Origin: CAYMZZ01 sp044463125
Lineage (GTDB): Bacteria > Bacteroidota > Bacteroidia > Chitinophagales > Chitinophagaceae
DNA length: 64,000 nucleotides
Direction of reading: 5' to 3'
Assembly (NCBI GenBank): GCA_044463125.1
Contig: JBIQMS010000006.1
Location: 80,596-144,595, forward strand
Each line of letters begins with the position of its first letter. Within the stretch, counting starts at the first letter, position 1. A program made the translations under genes and the position numbers. Shown in pieces: positions 9,059-18,565 of the stretch. The notes below the pieces were generated by a model. That model made no database searches. It saw nothing but the letters and a program-made list of their open reading frames with translations, and was not told the origin of the DNA.

Positions 9059-10567
9059 ATGATGCGGGATCTGTTTTTTATTGGATTTCTTTCCATGTTA
9101 TCGCTTTGGCATGTTCGGGTATCGGCTCAACAGAATACCAGGAAGATGAATATCATCTTCATACTCGCTGATGACCATCGCTATGACGCTATGGGCTTTA
9201 TGAAGAAAATTCCCGGGCTGGAAACCCCAGCTATGGATAAGATGGCCAGCGAAGGCGCACACATCAGCAATGCATTTGTATCAACCGCGCTATGTTCACC
9301 CAGCCGCGCTTCCATATTGACCGGCCAGTATGCGCATACGCATCGCGTGGTGGACAATGACGCGGCCATGCCGCCCGATCTGAAATTCTTTCCACAGTAC
9401 CTGCAGCAAGCCGGTTACCAAACCGCCTTCATGGGCAAATGGCATATGGGCCATGCTGATGATATGCCGCAGCCGGGTTTCGATTACTGGCTCAGTTTTC
9501 GGGGGCAGGGTGTGTACAACGATCCTGTTTTCAATATTAATGGAGAAAAGGTAAAGCAACCTGAAGGCAGCTATACCACTGACCGGCTTACCGATTATGC
9601 GGTGGAATGGCTGGACAAGCGCGATCAGAAAAAACCTTTCTTTCTCTATTTGTCACACAAAGGAGTTCATGCTGAATTCTATCCAGCCAAAAGGCATGAG
9701 GGCAAGTATGCCGATATACCCATCATTTCTCCTCCTTCTATGTATTTAACAGCAACAGATAGCAGCCGAACTTATGGAACAGTGACCGCTCCTGCTACAA
9801 CTGTCAATTATCGGGATATTCCACAATGGGTAAGGGCGCAGCGCTATAGCTGGCATGGCGTGGATAATATGTATCATGGTACTATCCCCTTCGATCAGTT
9901 TTATCGCCGCTATCTTGAAACTTTGCAGGCGGTGGACGAAAGCATTCAAAGGGTGATGAATTGGGTAAAAGAAAACGGCCTGGAGAAAAATACCATGCTG
10001 GTATATATGGGCGATAATGGATTTTCGTTTGGCGAACATGGCCTTATCGACAAGCGCCATGCTTATGAAGAGAGTATGCGGGTGCCCTTGTTGGTATGGG
10101 CGCCGGGCATGGTAAAGCCTCGCTCAGTGGTGGACCAGGTAATTATGAATGTGGACCTGGCACCCAGCTTTTTGGAGTTGGCCGGTGTAAAGATGCCGGA
10201 ACAAATGCAGGGATATTCCTTCATCGATGTATTGAAAGGAAAGCCGCAAGGCTGGCAGCGCGACAAGGTTTTTTATGAATACTATTGGGAATCCGCATTT
10301 CCACAAACGCCCACTACCTTCGCCATTCGTACCAGTCAGTACAAGTATATTTTCTATCATGGCGTATGGGACATCAATGAGCTCTACGACCTACAAGCGG
10401 ATCCCTATGAAATGAATAACCTGGTGCGGAACCCGGCTTTTAAGGAAATTGGTATGCAGTTGAAAAAAGAGCTATTTGAATGGATCAATAAAACAGGCGG
10501 CGAAAACATTCCATTGAAGCGGCCGGTGAATACGCGATTTGATACCCGGTACAGGAATAGCTATTGA
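9059..10567 (+). CDS. Type I (formylglycine) sulfatase, S1 family
   Basis: 502 residues with signal peptide (WHVRVSAQQ). The diagnostic CSPSR at residues 79-83 matches the C-x-P-x-R motif whose Cys is converted to formylglycine by the anaerobic or aerobic maturase. Metal-binding Asp38/Asp39 occur in ILADDHRYD, and a DNGFSFGEHG block supplies further ligands. The C-terminal subdomain ELYDLQADPYEMNNL is typical. It would remove sulfate esters from a glycan in the periplasm, so the cluster substrate (or part of it) may be sulfated. No sulfatase maturase is seen in this window. Confidence 0.92.
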   Translation: MMRDLFFIGFLSMLSLWHVRVSAQQNTRKMNIIFILADDHRYDAMGFMKKIPGLETPAMDKMASEGAHISNAFVSTALCSPSRASILTGQYAHTHRVVDNDAAMPPDLKFFPQYLQQAGYQTAFMGKWHMGHADDMPQPGFDYWLSFRGQGVYNDPVFNINGEKVKQPEGSYTTDRLTDYAVEWLDKRDQKKPFFLYLSHKGVHAEFYPAKRHEGKYADIPIISPPSMYLTATDSSRTYGTVTAPATTVNYRDIPQWVRAQRYSWHGVDNMYHGTIPFDQFYRRYLETLQAVDESIQRVMNWVKENGLEKNTMLVYMGDNGFSFGEHGLIDKRHAYEESMRVPLLVWAPGMVKPRSVVDQVIMNVDLAPSFLELAGVKMPEQMQGYSFIDVLKGKPQGWQRDKVFYEYYWESAFPQTPTTFAIRTSQYKYIFYHGVWDINELYDLQADPYEMNNLVRNPAFKEIGMQLKKELFEWINKTGGENIPLKRPVNTRFDTRYRNSY

Positions 10568-10580
10568 GAATAATTTGGGG

Positions 10581-10602
10581 ACCTGCCTGCCGGCAGGCAG
10601 GT
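10581..10602. repeat. 22-bp perfect palindrome (CCTGCC/GGCAGG type)
   Basis: 10581-10602 is exactly self-complementary: two ACCTGCCTGCC half-sites meet with no loop. It lies between the sulfatase stop and the esterase start. I believe very similar palindromes are scattered in other Bacteroidota genomes, but cannot check here. Confidence 0.85.
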
Positions 10603-10627
10603 TTGTTTATTTGAAAATTTGAGATTA

Positions 10628-11407
10628 ATGAAACGATTTGGTTTATTATTAGTTGGATTTATGCTGGGGGTAAATGTAAATGCGCAGACAACGGATGCAT
10701 ATCAGGCATTTCGATTTATTCAGAGCGGGGATACATTGCCTTACCGATTGTTGCTGCCCGAAAATTTTGATCCCGGCCAATCTTATCCATTAGTGGTTTT
10801 TCTGCATGGGCGGGGAGAAAGCGGACGCGATAATCAGAAGCAACTGGTGCATGGATCTAAAATTTTCCTGGCGGATAGTTTTCGCCGCAAGCATCCGGCT
10901 ATCGTGGTTTTTCCACAATGTGCGGCCGATGATTACTGGAGCAACGTACATACCGTGGCTAACGAAAAAGGCAAACGCAGTTTTTATTTTGTCCCAGATG
11001 GTCCACCATCCCGTTCTATGGAGCTACTGTTAGGCTTGTTGGATAACCTGCAGCAACAATTCAAAATAAAAATGGATCAGGTATATGCCATGGGGCTGAG
11101 TATGGGCGGAATGGGCACTTTTGAGCTGGTGCGCCGAAAGCCCGGTTTGTTTGCAGCAGCCATTCCCATATGCGGAGGCGCTCATCCATCCACAGCCCGT
11201 TCCCTACGAAAGGTGAAATGGTGGGTGTTTCATGGGGCCAAGGACGATGTGGTATTGCCTCGTTTTTCGGAGCAGATGGTGCAAGCGCTGCAGCAACAAA
11301 GAGCTTCTGTTCGCTTTACCCTTTATCCCAATGCCAATCACAATAGCTGGGATCCGGCATTTGCGGAACCGGGGCTGCTCGACTGGCTTTTCGCGCAGCG
11401 GAAATAA
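10628..11407 (+). CDS. Alpha/beta hydrolase, phospholipase/carboxylesterase (feruloyl esterase-like)
   Basis: 259 residues from the ATG at 10628; an in-frame TTG nine bases earlier is possible but gives no better signal peptide (LGVNVNAQ cleavage). The fold is marked by VVFLHGRGESG (oxyanion region), the nucleophile elbow GLSMGG with Ser158, an Asp at 206-207 in HGAKDDVV and His238 in NANHNSW. Such single-domain esterases act on small acyl esters of polysaccharides. Position within the cluster suggests debranching of ester substituents alongside the SGNH hydrolase. Confidence 0.85.
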   Translation: MKRFGLLLVGFMLGVNVNAQTTDAYQAFRFIQSGDTLPYRLLLPENFDPGQSYPLVVFLHGRGESGRDNQKQLVHGSKIFLADSFRRKHPAIVVFPQCAADDYWSNVHTVANEKGKRSFYFVPDGPPSRSMELLLGLLDNLQQQFKIKMDQVYAMGLSMGGMGTFELVRRKPGLFAAAIPICGGAHPSTARSLRKVKWWVFHGAKDDVVLPRFSEQMVQALQQQRASVRFTLYPNANHNSWDPAFAEPGLLDWLFAQRK

Positions 11408-11495
11408 TTGGATTTCGGTTAGTACAATCCCGCCAAATAATTGTCTATACAATGTACAGGCGCATGAAGGCTTTCAGCGTGCAAAGGGATTGTAT

Positions 11496-12962
11496 ATGAA
11501 TCGAAAACTTTTATTAGCAGGCTTATTCTGGATATTGAACATACAAGGTGGTTGCTCACGTAACGGTGGTGGTGGTGAACCCGAACCGCCTCCACCGCCC
11601 CCTCCACCGCCCCCGCCAGCCGTAAATGAAGTGGATTTCTGGTTGACAAAGGGGGACCAAACCGCGTTGTTGCAGAAGCAAAGCACGGTACTGAGTTTTG
11701 GCAGTACGGCCAATTCAAACCCAACTATCACGGTTGACAGCACCCAACGTTTTCAAAGCATTGATGGTTTTGGCTATACGCTCACCGGAGGCAGCGCGGA
11801 ACTTATCAATGGATTGAGCGCGAATATCCGTCAAAACCTTTTGCTGGAATTGTTCAGTGATGTCAACAACGGCATCAGCGTCAGCTATCTCCGTATTTCA
11901 ATTGGCGCTTCTGATCTGAGCTCATCGGTGTACACTTACAACGATATGCCTGCCGGGCAAACAGACCCCAATCTCACTAATTTCAGTATAGCATCCGAAC
12001 AGAGTAGCGGCACGGGTTTAGTTCCCCTATTGAAAGATATCCTGGCCATTAATCCGCAAATCAAAATACTGGCAACTCCCTGGACCGCCCCGGTGTGGAT
12101 GAAGGATAATGGCAATTCGGTGGGAGGTAAGCTGAAGCCGGAATATTATGGCGCTTATGCGCAATATTTCGTCAAGTATATACAGGCCATGAAGGCGGAG
12201 GGGATCAACATCGATGCCATCACGCCGCAAAATGAACCCTTGCATGGAGGCAATAACCCCAGTATGGAAATGCTGGCGACCGAACAGCGCGATTTTATCC
12301 GTGATCATCTCGGCCCGGCTTTTCAGGCCGCGAATATTAGCACCAAAATCATTGTGTACGATCACAATTGCGACCGGCCCGATTATCCACTTACCATTCT
12401 CAACGATCCTGCGGCGAAAGCATTCGTGGATGGTTCGGCCTTCCATCTCTATGCGGGCGATATAGGAGCGCTGAGTACCGTGCGCGATCAGCATCCGGAT
12501 AAGAATATTTATTTCACCGAACAATACACCGCATCCAATGGCGATTTTTCCGGCGATTTGAAATGGCACCTGCGCAATGTGATTATAGGCTCCCTGCGCA
12601 ATTGGAGTCGCAATGCCCTGGAATGGAATCTCGCCAACGATGCCGCTTTTGGTCCTCATACACCCGGCGGTTGCACGGTTTGTAAAGGTGCGCTCACCAT
12701 TATTGGCAGCTCCACCTATCAGCGCAATGTGGCGTACTACATCATTGGCCATGCATCGCGATTCGTACCACCGGGTTCTGTACGAATTAATAGTAACACC
12801 GTGGGCAATCTCCGTTCCGTAGCCTTTGAGCGACCCGACAAGAAGAAAGTATTGATTGTGTTGAACGATGGGGATAGCGCACAGAGTTTCAATCTCCGGT
12901 TCAAGGAGAAATGGGTAAGCCCCACACTACCTCCCAATAGTGTGGCCACTTTTGTGTGGTAG
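11496..12962 (+). CDS. GH30 glycosidase lipoprotein with polyproline linker
   Basis: 488 residues from ATG 11496; upstream in-frame codons overlap the esterase gene in another frame and lack a signal. The lipobox IQGGC puts the lipid on Cys20, followed by a Gly/Glu stretch and eleven consecutive prolines (31-41), a rigid spacer holding the enzyme off the membrane. GH30 hallmarks: QSIDGFGYTLTGGSAE, acid/base Glu247 in PQNEP and nucleophile Glu342 in YFTEQYT. GH30 relatives in Bacteroidota include beta-1,6-glucanases and beta-glucosidases. It is followed 36 nt later by a paralogue (12999). Confidence 0.9.
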   Translation: MNRKLLLAGLFWILNIQGGCSRNGGGGEPEPPPPPPPPPPPAVNEVDFWLTKGDQTALLQKQSTVLSFGSTANSNPTITVDSTQRFQSIDGFGYTLTGGSAELINGLSANIRQNLLLELFSDVNNGISVSYLRISIGASDLSSSVYTYNDMPAGQTDPNLTNFSIASEQSSGTGLVPLLKDILAINPQIKILATPWTAPVWMKDNGNSVGGKLKPEYYGAYAQYFVKYIQAMKAEGINIDAITPQNEPLHGGNNPSMEMLATEQRDFIRDHLGPAFQAANISTKIIVYDHNCDRPDYPLTILNDPAAKAFVDGSAFHLYAGDIGALSTVRDQHPDKNIYFTEQYTASNGDFSGDLKWHLRNVIIGSLRNWSRNALEWNLANDAAFGPHTPGGCTVCKGALTIIGSSTYQRNVAYYIIGHASRFVPPGSVRINSNTVGNLRSVAFERPDKKKVLIVLNDGDSAQSFNLRFKEKWVSPTLPPNSVATFVW

Positions 12963-12998
12963 AAAGTCGGGTAGCACGCTGTAAGCAAAATCAGCATC

Positions 12999-14465
12999 AT
13001 GAAGAATATATTCCTGGCAATGGCTCTTGTGGCCATTGCTGCCTGCAACAACAGTGATGAAAAAGGGAAAGCGGAAGCCGATTTGCCATTTTCCCTGGAA
13101 GGCAAATCAGTGAAAGTGTACAGCACGGCCGACAGCAGCGAGCTGCGGCTCAGCCTTACCGATCAGAACCTGGCCTTTAAAACCATGGGCCAGCCCACGG
13201 AAAATTTGATTTGCGTATTCGTGGATCCCGGCCAAACTTTTCAAACCTATCTGGGCATAGGTGGCGCTCTCACGGATGCATCAGCCGAAACATTCTATAA
13301 ACTTCCAAAGGATAAGCAGCAGGAACTGTTGCGCGCCTATTTTGATAAGGAAGCCGGTATTGGTTACAATCTCGCCCGTACCAATCTCAATAGTTGTGAT
13401 TTCAGCAGCGGCAGCTATACTTATGTGTCGGAAAATGATTCATCCCTGAGCAGTTTCAATATCGAGCCCGATAGGCGATTCAAGATTCCTTTTATCAAAG
13501 AAGCGCAAACGGCCGCAGGTGGGCAACTCACTTTATTTGCCAGCCCCTGGAGTCCGCCCGCCTGGATGAAGACAAATAATCATATGCTTCGGGGCGGTAA
13601 ACTGAAGCCGGAATATTATAATAGCTGGGCGCTCTATTATACAAAGTTTATAAAGGCTTATGAGCAGGAAGGCATTCCTGTTTGGGGAATCAGTATTCAG
13701 AATGAGCCCATGGCTACACAAACCTGGGAGAGTTGCATCTACACAGCCGAAGAAGAGCGGGATTTTTTGAAGAATCATTTGGGGCCGGTAATGGAGCGCG
13801 AAGGACTTGGCGATAAGAAAATCATTTTATGGGATCATAACCGCGATCTGATTTATCAGCGGGCACAAACCTATTTCAATGATCCGGAGGTGAACAAATA
13901 TGCATGGGGAATTGGATTTCACTGGTATGAGGACTGGAGTGGTGGCGATCAGATGTTTGATAATGTGCGCCGCGTATATGAGAGTTTTCCAGAAAAGCCC
14001 CTTCTTTTTACTGAAGGAACCCCTGCGAGTTTCGACAGCACCCGATACCAGGACTGGCGCCTTGGCGAAAAGTATGCGCGCAGTATGATTATGGATTTCA
14101 ACAATGGAATGGTAGGCTTTACCGACTGGAATGTGCTGCTCGATGAAATAGGCGGCCCTAATCATGTAAAGAATTATTGCTTTGCACCCATACATGGGGA
14201 TACCAGAACGGGTGAATTGATTTATACGAACTCGTATTATTATATCGGGCATTTTTCCAAATTCATCAGGCCAGGAGCCAAACGCATTGCGGCCACTGCG
14301 AGCCGGAGCCAGTTACTGACCACTGCCTTCCGCAATCCGGATGGCAGCACGATTGTAGTGGTGATGAACCAGACAGGGAAAGAAACGCCGTATTTTCTTT
14401 GGGTGAATGGAAGCGCGGTGGAATTGGAGGCCCGTCCGCATTCCATCGCGACCCTGATATTCTGA
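12999..14465 (+). CDS. GH30 glycosidase lipoprotein (second copy)
   Basis: 488 residues; lipobox AIAAC gives lipid Cys16 with no proline linker. GH30 landmarks: LGIGGALTDASAE, ASPWSPPAWMKT, acid/base Glu236 in IQNEP and nucleophile Glu339 in LLFTEGT. The region after QNEP (TWESCIYTAEEERDFL) is the form usual in GH30 glucosylceramidase/beta-1,6-glucanase-like enzymes and differs from the neighbour at 11496, so the pair is likely specialised on different bonds or product lengths. Co-directional in the same cluster. Confidence 0.92.
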   Translation: MKNIFLAMALVAIAACNNSDEKGKAEADLPFSLEGKSVKVYSTADSSELRLSLTDQNLAFKTMGQPTENLICVFVDPGQTFQTYLGIGGALTDASAETFYKLPKDKQQELLRAYFDKEAGIGYNLARTNLNSCDFSSGSYTYVSENDSSLSSFNIEPDRRFKIPFIKEAQTAAGGQLTLFASPWSPPAWMKTNNHMLRGGKLKPEYYNSWALYYTKFIKAYEQEGIPVWGISIQNEPMATQTWESCIYTAEEERDFLKNHLGPVMEREGLGDKKIILWDHNRDLIYQRAQTYFNDPEVNKYAWGIGFHWYEDWSGGDQMFDNVRRVYESFPEKPLLFTEGTPASFDSTRYQDWRLGEKYARSMIMDFNNGMVGFTDWNVLLDEIGGPNHVKNYCFAPIHGDTRTGELIYTNSYYYIGHFSKFIRPGAKRIAATASRSQLLTTAFRNPDGSTIVVVMNQTGKETPYFLWVNGSAVELEARPHSIATLIF

Positions 14466-14506
14466 TGAATTGTTCCGATTTTTCTTCCAATTTAAAAGCA
14501 TAAGTT

Positions 14507-16735
14507 TTGCCAGTTTCCAAGATCACAATTAGCCTGTTGGCGCTATTCTTTGTACAATATTCGATGGCGCAGCAAAAGTCCCTTGATGAAAAAGTGGATT
14601 CCGTATTGTCGTTAATGACATTGGAAGAAAAAGTAGGGCAATTGAACCAGTACAGTGGTGACTGGATATCCACGGGACCTATTACGCAAGATGGGGATAA
14701 GCAAAACCAGGTACGTAGGGGGCAACTGGGTAGCATGCTCAATATTATGGGTACGCGGCATACCAGGCTCTTGCAGGAAATGGCTATGGAGTCGCGACTG
14801 AAGATTCCGCTTTTGTTTGGTCAGGATGTGATTCATGGTTTCAAGACCACTTTCCCGATTCCGCTGGCCGAAGCGGCGAGTTGGGATCTGCCCATGATCG
14901 AAAAAGCAGCGCGTGTGGCCGCCATTGAAGCCAGTGCTTCCGGTATTCACTGGACATTCGCGCCGATGGTAGATATTTCGCGTGATCCCCGTTGGGGTCG
15001 TGTGATGGAAGGCGCGGGGGAAGATCCCTACCTGGGATCGCTGATTGCTGCGGCACGCGTGCGCGGTTTTCAGGGCAGTGGATTGGGCAACACAGATGCC
15101 GTGATGGCCTGCGCCAAACATTTTGCCGCTTATGGAGCGGCCATCGGTGGAAGGGATTATAATTCGGTAGACATGAGTGAGCGCACGCTTTGGGAAATTT
15201 ATCTCCCACCCTTCAAGGCCGCACTCGACGCGGGTGCTGCCAGTTTCATGAATGCATTCAATGACCTGAATGGCATCCCTGCTACCGGGAATACCTACCT
15301 GCAGCGCGATATCTTAAAGGGTAAATGGGGGTTCACCGGCCTGGTAGTGAGCGATTGGGGATCTGTTGGTGAAATGATAGCGCATGGATATGTCGCCAAC
15401 AACAAGGAAGCCGCCCTTAGCGCGATAATGGCAGGTAGCGATATGGATATGGAAAGCAGAAGCTATCACCATCATCTGGCAGAGCTGGTACGGGAAAACA
15501 AAGTACCGATTGCAATTGTGGATGATGCCGTTCGGAGGATTTTGCGGAAAAAATTTGAACTGGGTCTTTTCGACGATCCTTTTCGCTTCAGTGACCCCGA
15601 GCGGGAGAAAAAAGCACTGAATAATCCTGAGCATGAAAAGGCTGCACGTGATATGGCGGCGCGAAGTATTGTATTGCTGAAGAACGAAAAGCAATTGCTG
15701 CCACTTGCCAGAAAAGGGAAAAAGATTGCCTTTATCGGGCCATTGGTAAAGGAAGTGAAGCAAAACCTGGGGTTCTGGAGCATTGAAATGCCGGATGACA
15801 GCAGCTATATCGTGTCTCAGTGGCAGGGGATGGTTGAGAAACTCGGAAAAAATAATCCTCCGCTTTATGCGAAGGGGTGTGAGATAGAGGATACCAGCCG
15901 TGCAGGTATTGCAGAAGCGGTACGCATTGCGCAACGGGCTGATGTGGTGGTCATGAGTGTGGGAGAAAGAAGAGATATGAGTGGGGAGGCCAAAAGTCGT
16001 AGCGAGATCGGCCTGCCCGGTGTGCAGGAGGAGCTTATCAAAGCCATTATGGCAACGGGAAAGCCAGTGGTGGTTTGCATAAATGCAGGAAGACCCCTGG
16101 TTTTTAACTGGGTGGCGGATCATGCGCCGGCCATTCTTTATACCTGGTGGTTGGGTAGCCAGGCGGGGCATGCCCTGGCAGATGTGTTGTTTGGAGATTA
16201 CAATCCTTCGGCCAAATTGCCGATGAGTTTTCCGCGGTCGGTTGGACAGATTCCTATTTACTATAGCCATCTTAACACTGGCAGGCCTGCGCCCAATGAT
16301 TCCAATCGTTTTTACCGCTCCGCGTATATCGACGAATCCATTTATCCCAAATATGAGTTTGGATTTGGCTTAAGCTATACGCATTTTGCGTACGAAAATT
16401 TCCGGATGGATAAGCAGGAAATGAAGACGGATGATTCGGTAATGGTAAGCATCGATATCCGCAACACCGGCAAATTTGCCGGTGAGGAAGTGGTGCAGCT
16501 TTATATCCGCGATCGTGTAGCTTCTGTAGTGCGGCCGGTGAAGGAGTTGAAGGGGTTTGAAAAAATTCATCTGAAAGTCGGGGAAACCAAAACCGTTCAT
16601 TTCAGGATCGGAAAAGAACAGCTTGCTTTTTACAACAACAAACTGGGATGGATAGTTGAACCTGGCGAATTTGATATTATGATAGGGGCGTCGGCGAGAG
16701 ATATAAGGGGCAGTGGAGTGCTCAGTTGCATGTAA
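14507..16735 (+). CDS. GH3 beta-glucosidase, second copy, TTG start
   Basis: 742 residues. An in-frame TAA at 14501-14503 forces the start to the TTG at 14507, which gives a good signal peptide (ALFFVQYSMAQQ). The barrel has KIPLLFGQDVIHGF, SRDPRWGR and KHFAAYG; nucleophile Asp283 lies in VVSDWGS. The second domain has GERRDMSGEAKSRSE, then an FN3-like end (GEEVVQLYIRDRVAS). It resembles the GH3 at 6513 over its full length. Last gene of the cluster; its stop runs straight into a TACGT palindrome. Confidence 0.92.
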   Translation: MPVSKITISLLALFFVQYSMAQQKSLDEKVDSVLSLMTLEEKVGQLNQYSGDWISTGPITQDGDKQNQVRRGQLGSMLNIMGTRHTRLLQEMAMESRLKIPLLFGQDVIHGFKTTFPIPLAEAASWDLPMIEKAARVAAIEASASGIHWTFAPMVDISRDPRWGRVMEGAGEDPYLGSLIAAARVRGFQGSGLGNTDAVMACAKHFAAYGAAIGGRDYNSVDMSERTLWEIYLPPFKAALDAGAASFMNAFNDLNGIPATGNTYLQRDILKGKWGFTGLVVSDWGSVGEMIAHGYVANNKEAALSAIMAGSDMDMESRSYHHHLAELVRENKVPIAIVDDAVRRILRKKFELGLFDDPFRFSDPEREKKALNNPEHEKAARDMAARSIVLLKNEKQLLPLARKGKKIAFIGPLVKEVKQNLGFWSIEMPDDSSYIVSQWQGMVEKLGKNNPPLYAKGCEIEDTSRAGIAEAVRIAQRADVVVMSVGERRDMSGEAKSRSEIGLPGVQEELIKAIMATGKPVVVCINAGRPLVFNWVADHAPAILYTWWLGSQAGHALADVLFGDYNPSAKLPMSFPRSVGQIPIYYSHLNTGRPAPNDSNRFYRSAYIDESIYPKYEFGFGLSYTHFAYENFRMDKQEMKTDDSVMVSIDIRNTGKFAGEEVVQLYIRDRVASVVRPVKELKGFEKIHLKVGETKTVHFRIGKEQLAFYNNKLGWIVEPGEFDIMIGASARDIRGSGVLSCM

Positions 16736-16862
16736 TACGTAGTACGTAATACGTACTACGTACTACGTATTACGTTTAAAGTTTAAGCCTATTAACCTTA
16801 AACCTTAAACTCTCAACCTTAAACCCATCAACGTAAAACGTACAACGTAAAACGTACAACTT
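16734..16862. repeat. Convergent-gap palindromes of TACGT and TTAAAC words
   Basis: 16734-16748 and 16757-16771 are a perfect 15-bp inverted repeat of TACGTA-type words around an 8-nt loop. It is followed by TTTAAAGTTTAAG (about 16776-16788) facing CTTAAACCTTAAAC (about 16797-16810), then a third TACGT-like array at 16831-16862. The element fills the entire space between convergent genes and probably serves as a two-way terminator. Confidence 0.75.
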
Positions 16863-17784
16863 ATCCAAGTTCTATCTCAAAATTCACCAAATCCCTAAAC
16901 TGCTGAATTCTTCCCTCTATATCCTCATGGGTGATTTCTTTCAGCCGGGTGGGTCCGAATTTTTCCACGCAGAAGCTGGCCATGGCCGAGCCAACGATGA
17001 TGCCTCTTTTCATATTTTCAAATGAAACGTCGCCGGTGCGGGCTATATGGCCCATAAAGCCGCCGGCAAAAGTGTCGCCTGCACCGGTGGGGTCAAACAC
17101 GTCTTCGAGGGGCAGGGCAGGTGCGTAGAAAACGCTGTCCTGGTCAAAAAGCAGGGCGCCATGTTCCCCTTTTTTAATGATCAGGTAGCGGGGTCCCATT
17201 TGTAAAATCGTTTTGGCCGCTTTTACCAACGAAAACTGCCCGGTGAGCTGGCGGGCTTCGGCGTCATTCACCATCAGCACGTCCACATGTTTCAGCACTT
17301 CTTCCAGATCCGCCATCGCCGATTCCATCCAGAAGTTCATGGTATCCATCACAATCAGGCGGGGCCGTTGACGCATTTGCTTTATCACGTTGAGTTGAAT
17401 GGCGGGTACCAGGTTGCCCAGCATCAGGAACTCAGAGCCCTGGTAGGCTTCGGGGATGATGGGGTTAAAATCGGCCAGTACATTGAGATCTGTAACCAGA
17501 GTATCGCGGCTGTTCATGTCTTCATGATAGCGGCCGCTCCAAAAAAAGGATTTTTTGTCCTGGATGATCTCCACTCCGTCGAGCTGAACACCTCTCCGCT
17601 TCAGTTCCTCTAATTCATCCTTCGGAAAATCATAACCCACGATAGAAACCTGCTGAACCGGCTTCACAAAATTTGCCGCGGCATAAGCTACATAGGTGGC
17701 TGAGCCGCCCACAATACGATCTGTTTTTCCAAATGGGGTTTCAATGGCATCAAAAGCCATGGTTCCGACGGTGATTAGCGCCAT
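16861..17784 (-). CDS. PfkB-family carbohydrate/nucleoside kinase
   Basis: 307 residues from the ATG at 17784; a longer frame exists but the sequence aligns as PfkB only from MALITVGTMAFD. Signature: DPTGAGDTFAGG at 231-242 with catalytic base Asp237, GGSATYVAYAA in the N-terminal lid region and MVNDAEARQL. The C-terminal PfkB signature is close to ribokinase/adenosine-kinase-like proteins found across Bacteroidota, whose substrate is not settled. The leader carries a -7 box and a hairpin (17814-17849). It is convergent with the GH3 gene. Confidence 0.88.
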   Translation of the reverse strand: MALITVGTMAFDAIETPFGKTDRIVGGSATYVAYAAANFVKPVQQVSIVGYDFPKDELEELKRRGVQLDGVEIIQDKKSFFWSGRYHEDMNSRDTLVTDLNVLADFNPIIPEAYQGSEFLMLGNLVPAIQLNVIKQMRQRPRLIVMDTMNFWMESAMADLEEVLKHVDVLMVNDAEARQLTGQFSLVKAAKTILQMGPRYLIIKKGEHGALLFDQDSVFYAPALPLEDVFDPTGAGDTFAGGFMGHIARTGDVSFENMKRGIIVGSAMASFCVEKFGPTRLKEITHEDIEGRIQQFRDLVNFEIELG

Positions 17785-17813
17785 GTATGTTCTCTTTTTG
17801 TGATATAAAATAA

Positions 17814-17849
17814 GGAGCGGCTCAGGTACCGCTCCAGCCTGCAAACCTA
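17814..17849 (-). promoter_or_regulatory. Promoter -7 box and 5'-leader hairpin of the PfkB gene
   Basis: On the minus strand TAGGTTTG (17849-17842) matches the TAnnTTTG -7 consensus; only a weak TTG lies about 22 nt upstream. Directly downstream GGAGCGG (17814-17820) pairs perfectly with CCGCTCC (17829-17835), so the mRNA would begin at or inside a 7-bp hairpin. Leader length is about 50 nt. Confidence 0.45.
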
Positions 17850-17968
17850 CAGGAAAATCGAATGTAACCGGCAATAGTTAATGGGTAATTGGCAGTCAAA
17901 ATTGGCGATTCTGTCCCAATTGATCCGCATACTTGTGTATATTGCCGGAATCCTATATATCTTTGACT

Positions 17969-18562
17969 ATGGCTAAGACAGCTCGCAAAAAAGCATCGAA
18001 GAAAGATTTGATCCTGCAGAAGGCAGCGATCATGTTCCGCGAAAAGGGTTTTGCCGCTACTTCCATGCGCGACCTTGCGGAATCAGTAGGCATTGAAGCC
18101 GCCAGCCTTTATAATCATATTCGATCCAAGAATGAGATCCTCGAAGCTATTTGCTTCGATGTGGCCAATCGTTTCAATGCGAATATGGAACAACTCGACA
18201 GTAGTCATGAAGGGTCCATCAAGAAAGTGGAAAGCCTTTTGCGCTTTCATATCCAGCAGATGGTGGAACATTATGAAGAAGTGTATGTGAGCGACCGGGA
18301 ATGGAAACACCTGGACGATCCCTATCTGTCCAATTTCCAGAATCAACGCCGCAACTACCGAAAGAAATTTGCAGGAATCATCGAAGATGGTATCCGCAAA
18401 GGTGAAATCCGTAACATTGATGCGCCCACCGCTGTACTGATAATGCTGCATGCGGTAAGTGGTATCGAATCATGGCATCGTTCCAAAACCAAAATATCAG
18501 GGAAGGAACTGGAAGACAATATGGTGATGATCATGATCGATGGGCTGCGTAAACAAGGCTAA
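17969..18562 (+). CDS. TetR/AcrR-family transcriptional regulator
   Basis: 197 residues from ATG 17969, chosen because the basic N-terminus MAKTARKKASKKD precedes the helix-turn-helix directly. The HTH is AATSMRDLAESVGIEAASLYNHIRSKNEIL (two segments, residues ~27-56). The C-terminal half is the usual helical ligand domain. It is 3 nt upstream of a PaaE-like reductase, so it probably controls an aryl-CoA or redox function; TetR-type PaaR regulators of phenylacetate genes are known. A possible -7 box TATCTTTG at 17958-17965 would give a nearly leaderless mRNA. Confidence 0.88.
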   Translation: MAKTARKKASKKDLILQKAAIMFREKGFAATSMRDLAESVGIEAASLYNHIRSKNEILEAICFDVANRFNANMEQLDSSHEGSIKKVESLLRFHIQQMVEHYEEVYVSDREWKHLDDPYLSNFQNQRRNYRKKFAGIIEDGIRKGEIRNIDAPTAVLIMLHAVSGIESWHRSKTKISGKELEDNMVMIMIDGLRKQG

Positions 18563-18565
18563 CCC

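Noticed and set aside
11586..11622. Proline-codon run as a possible slippage or assembly error
   Set aside because: Codons vary (CCG, CCT, CCA, CCC) and sit right after the lipobox, where linkers are expected; the frame is intact on both sides.
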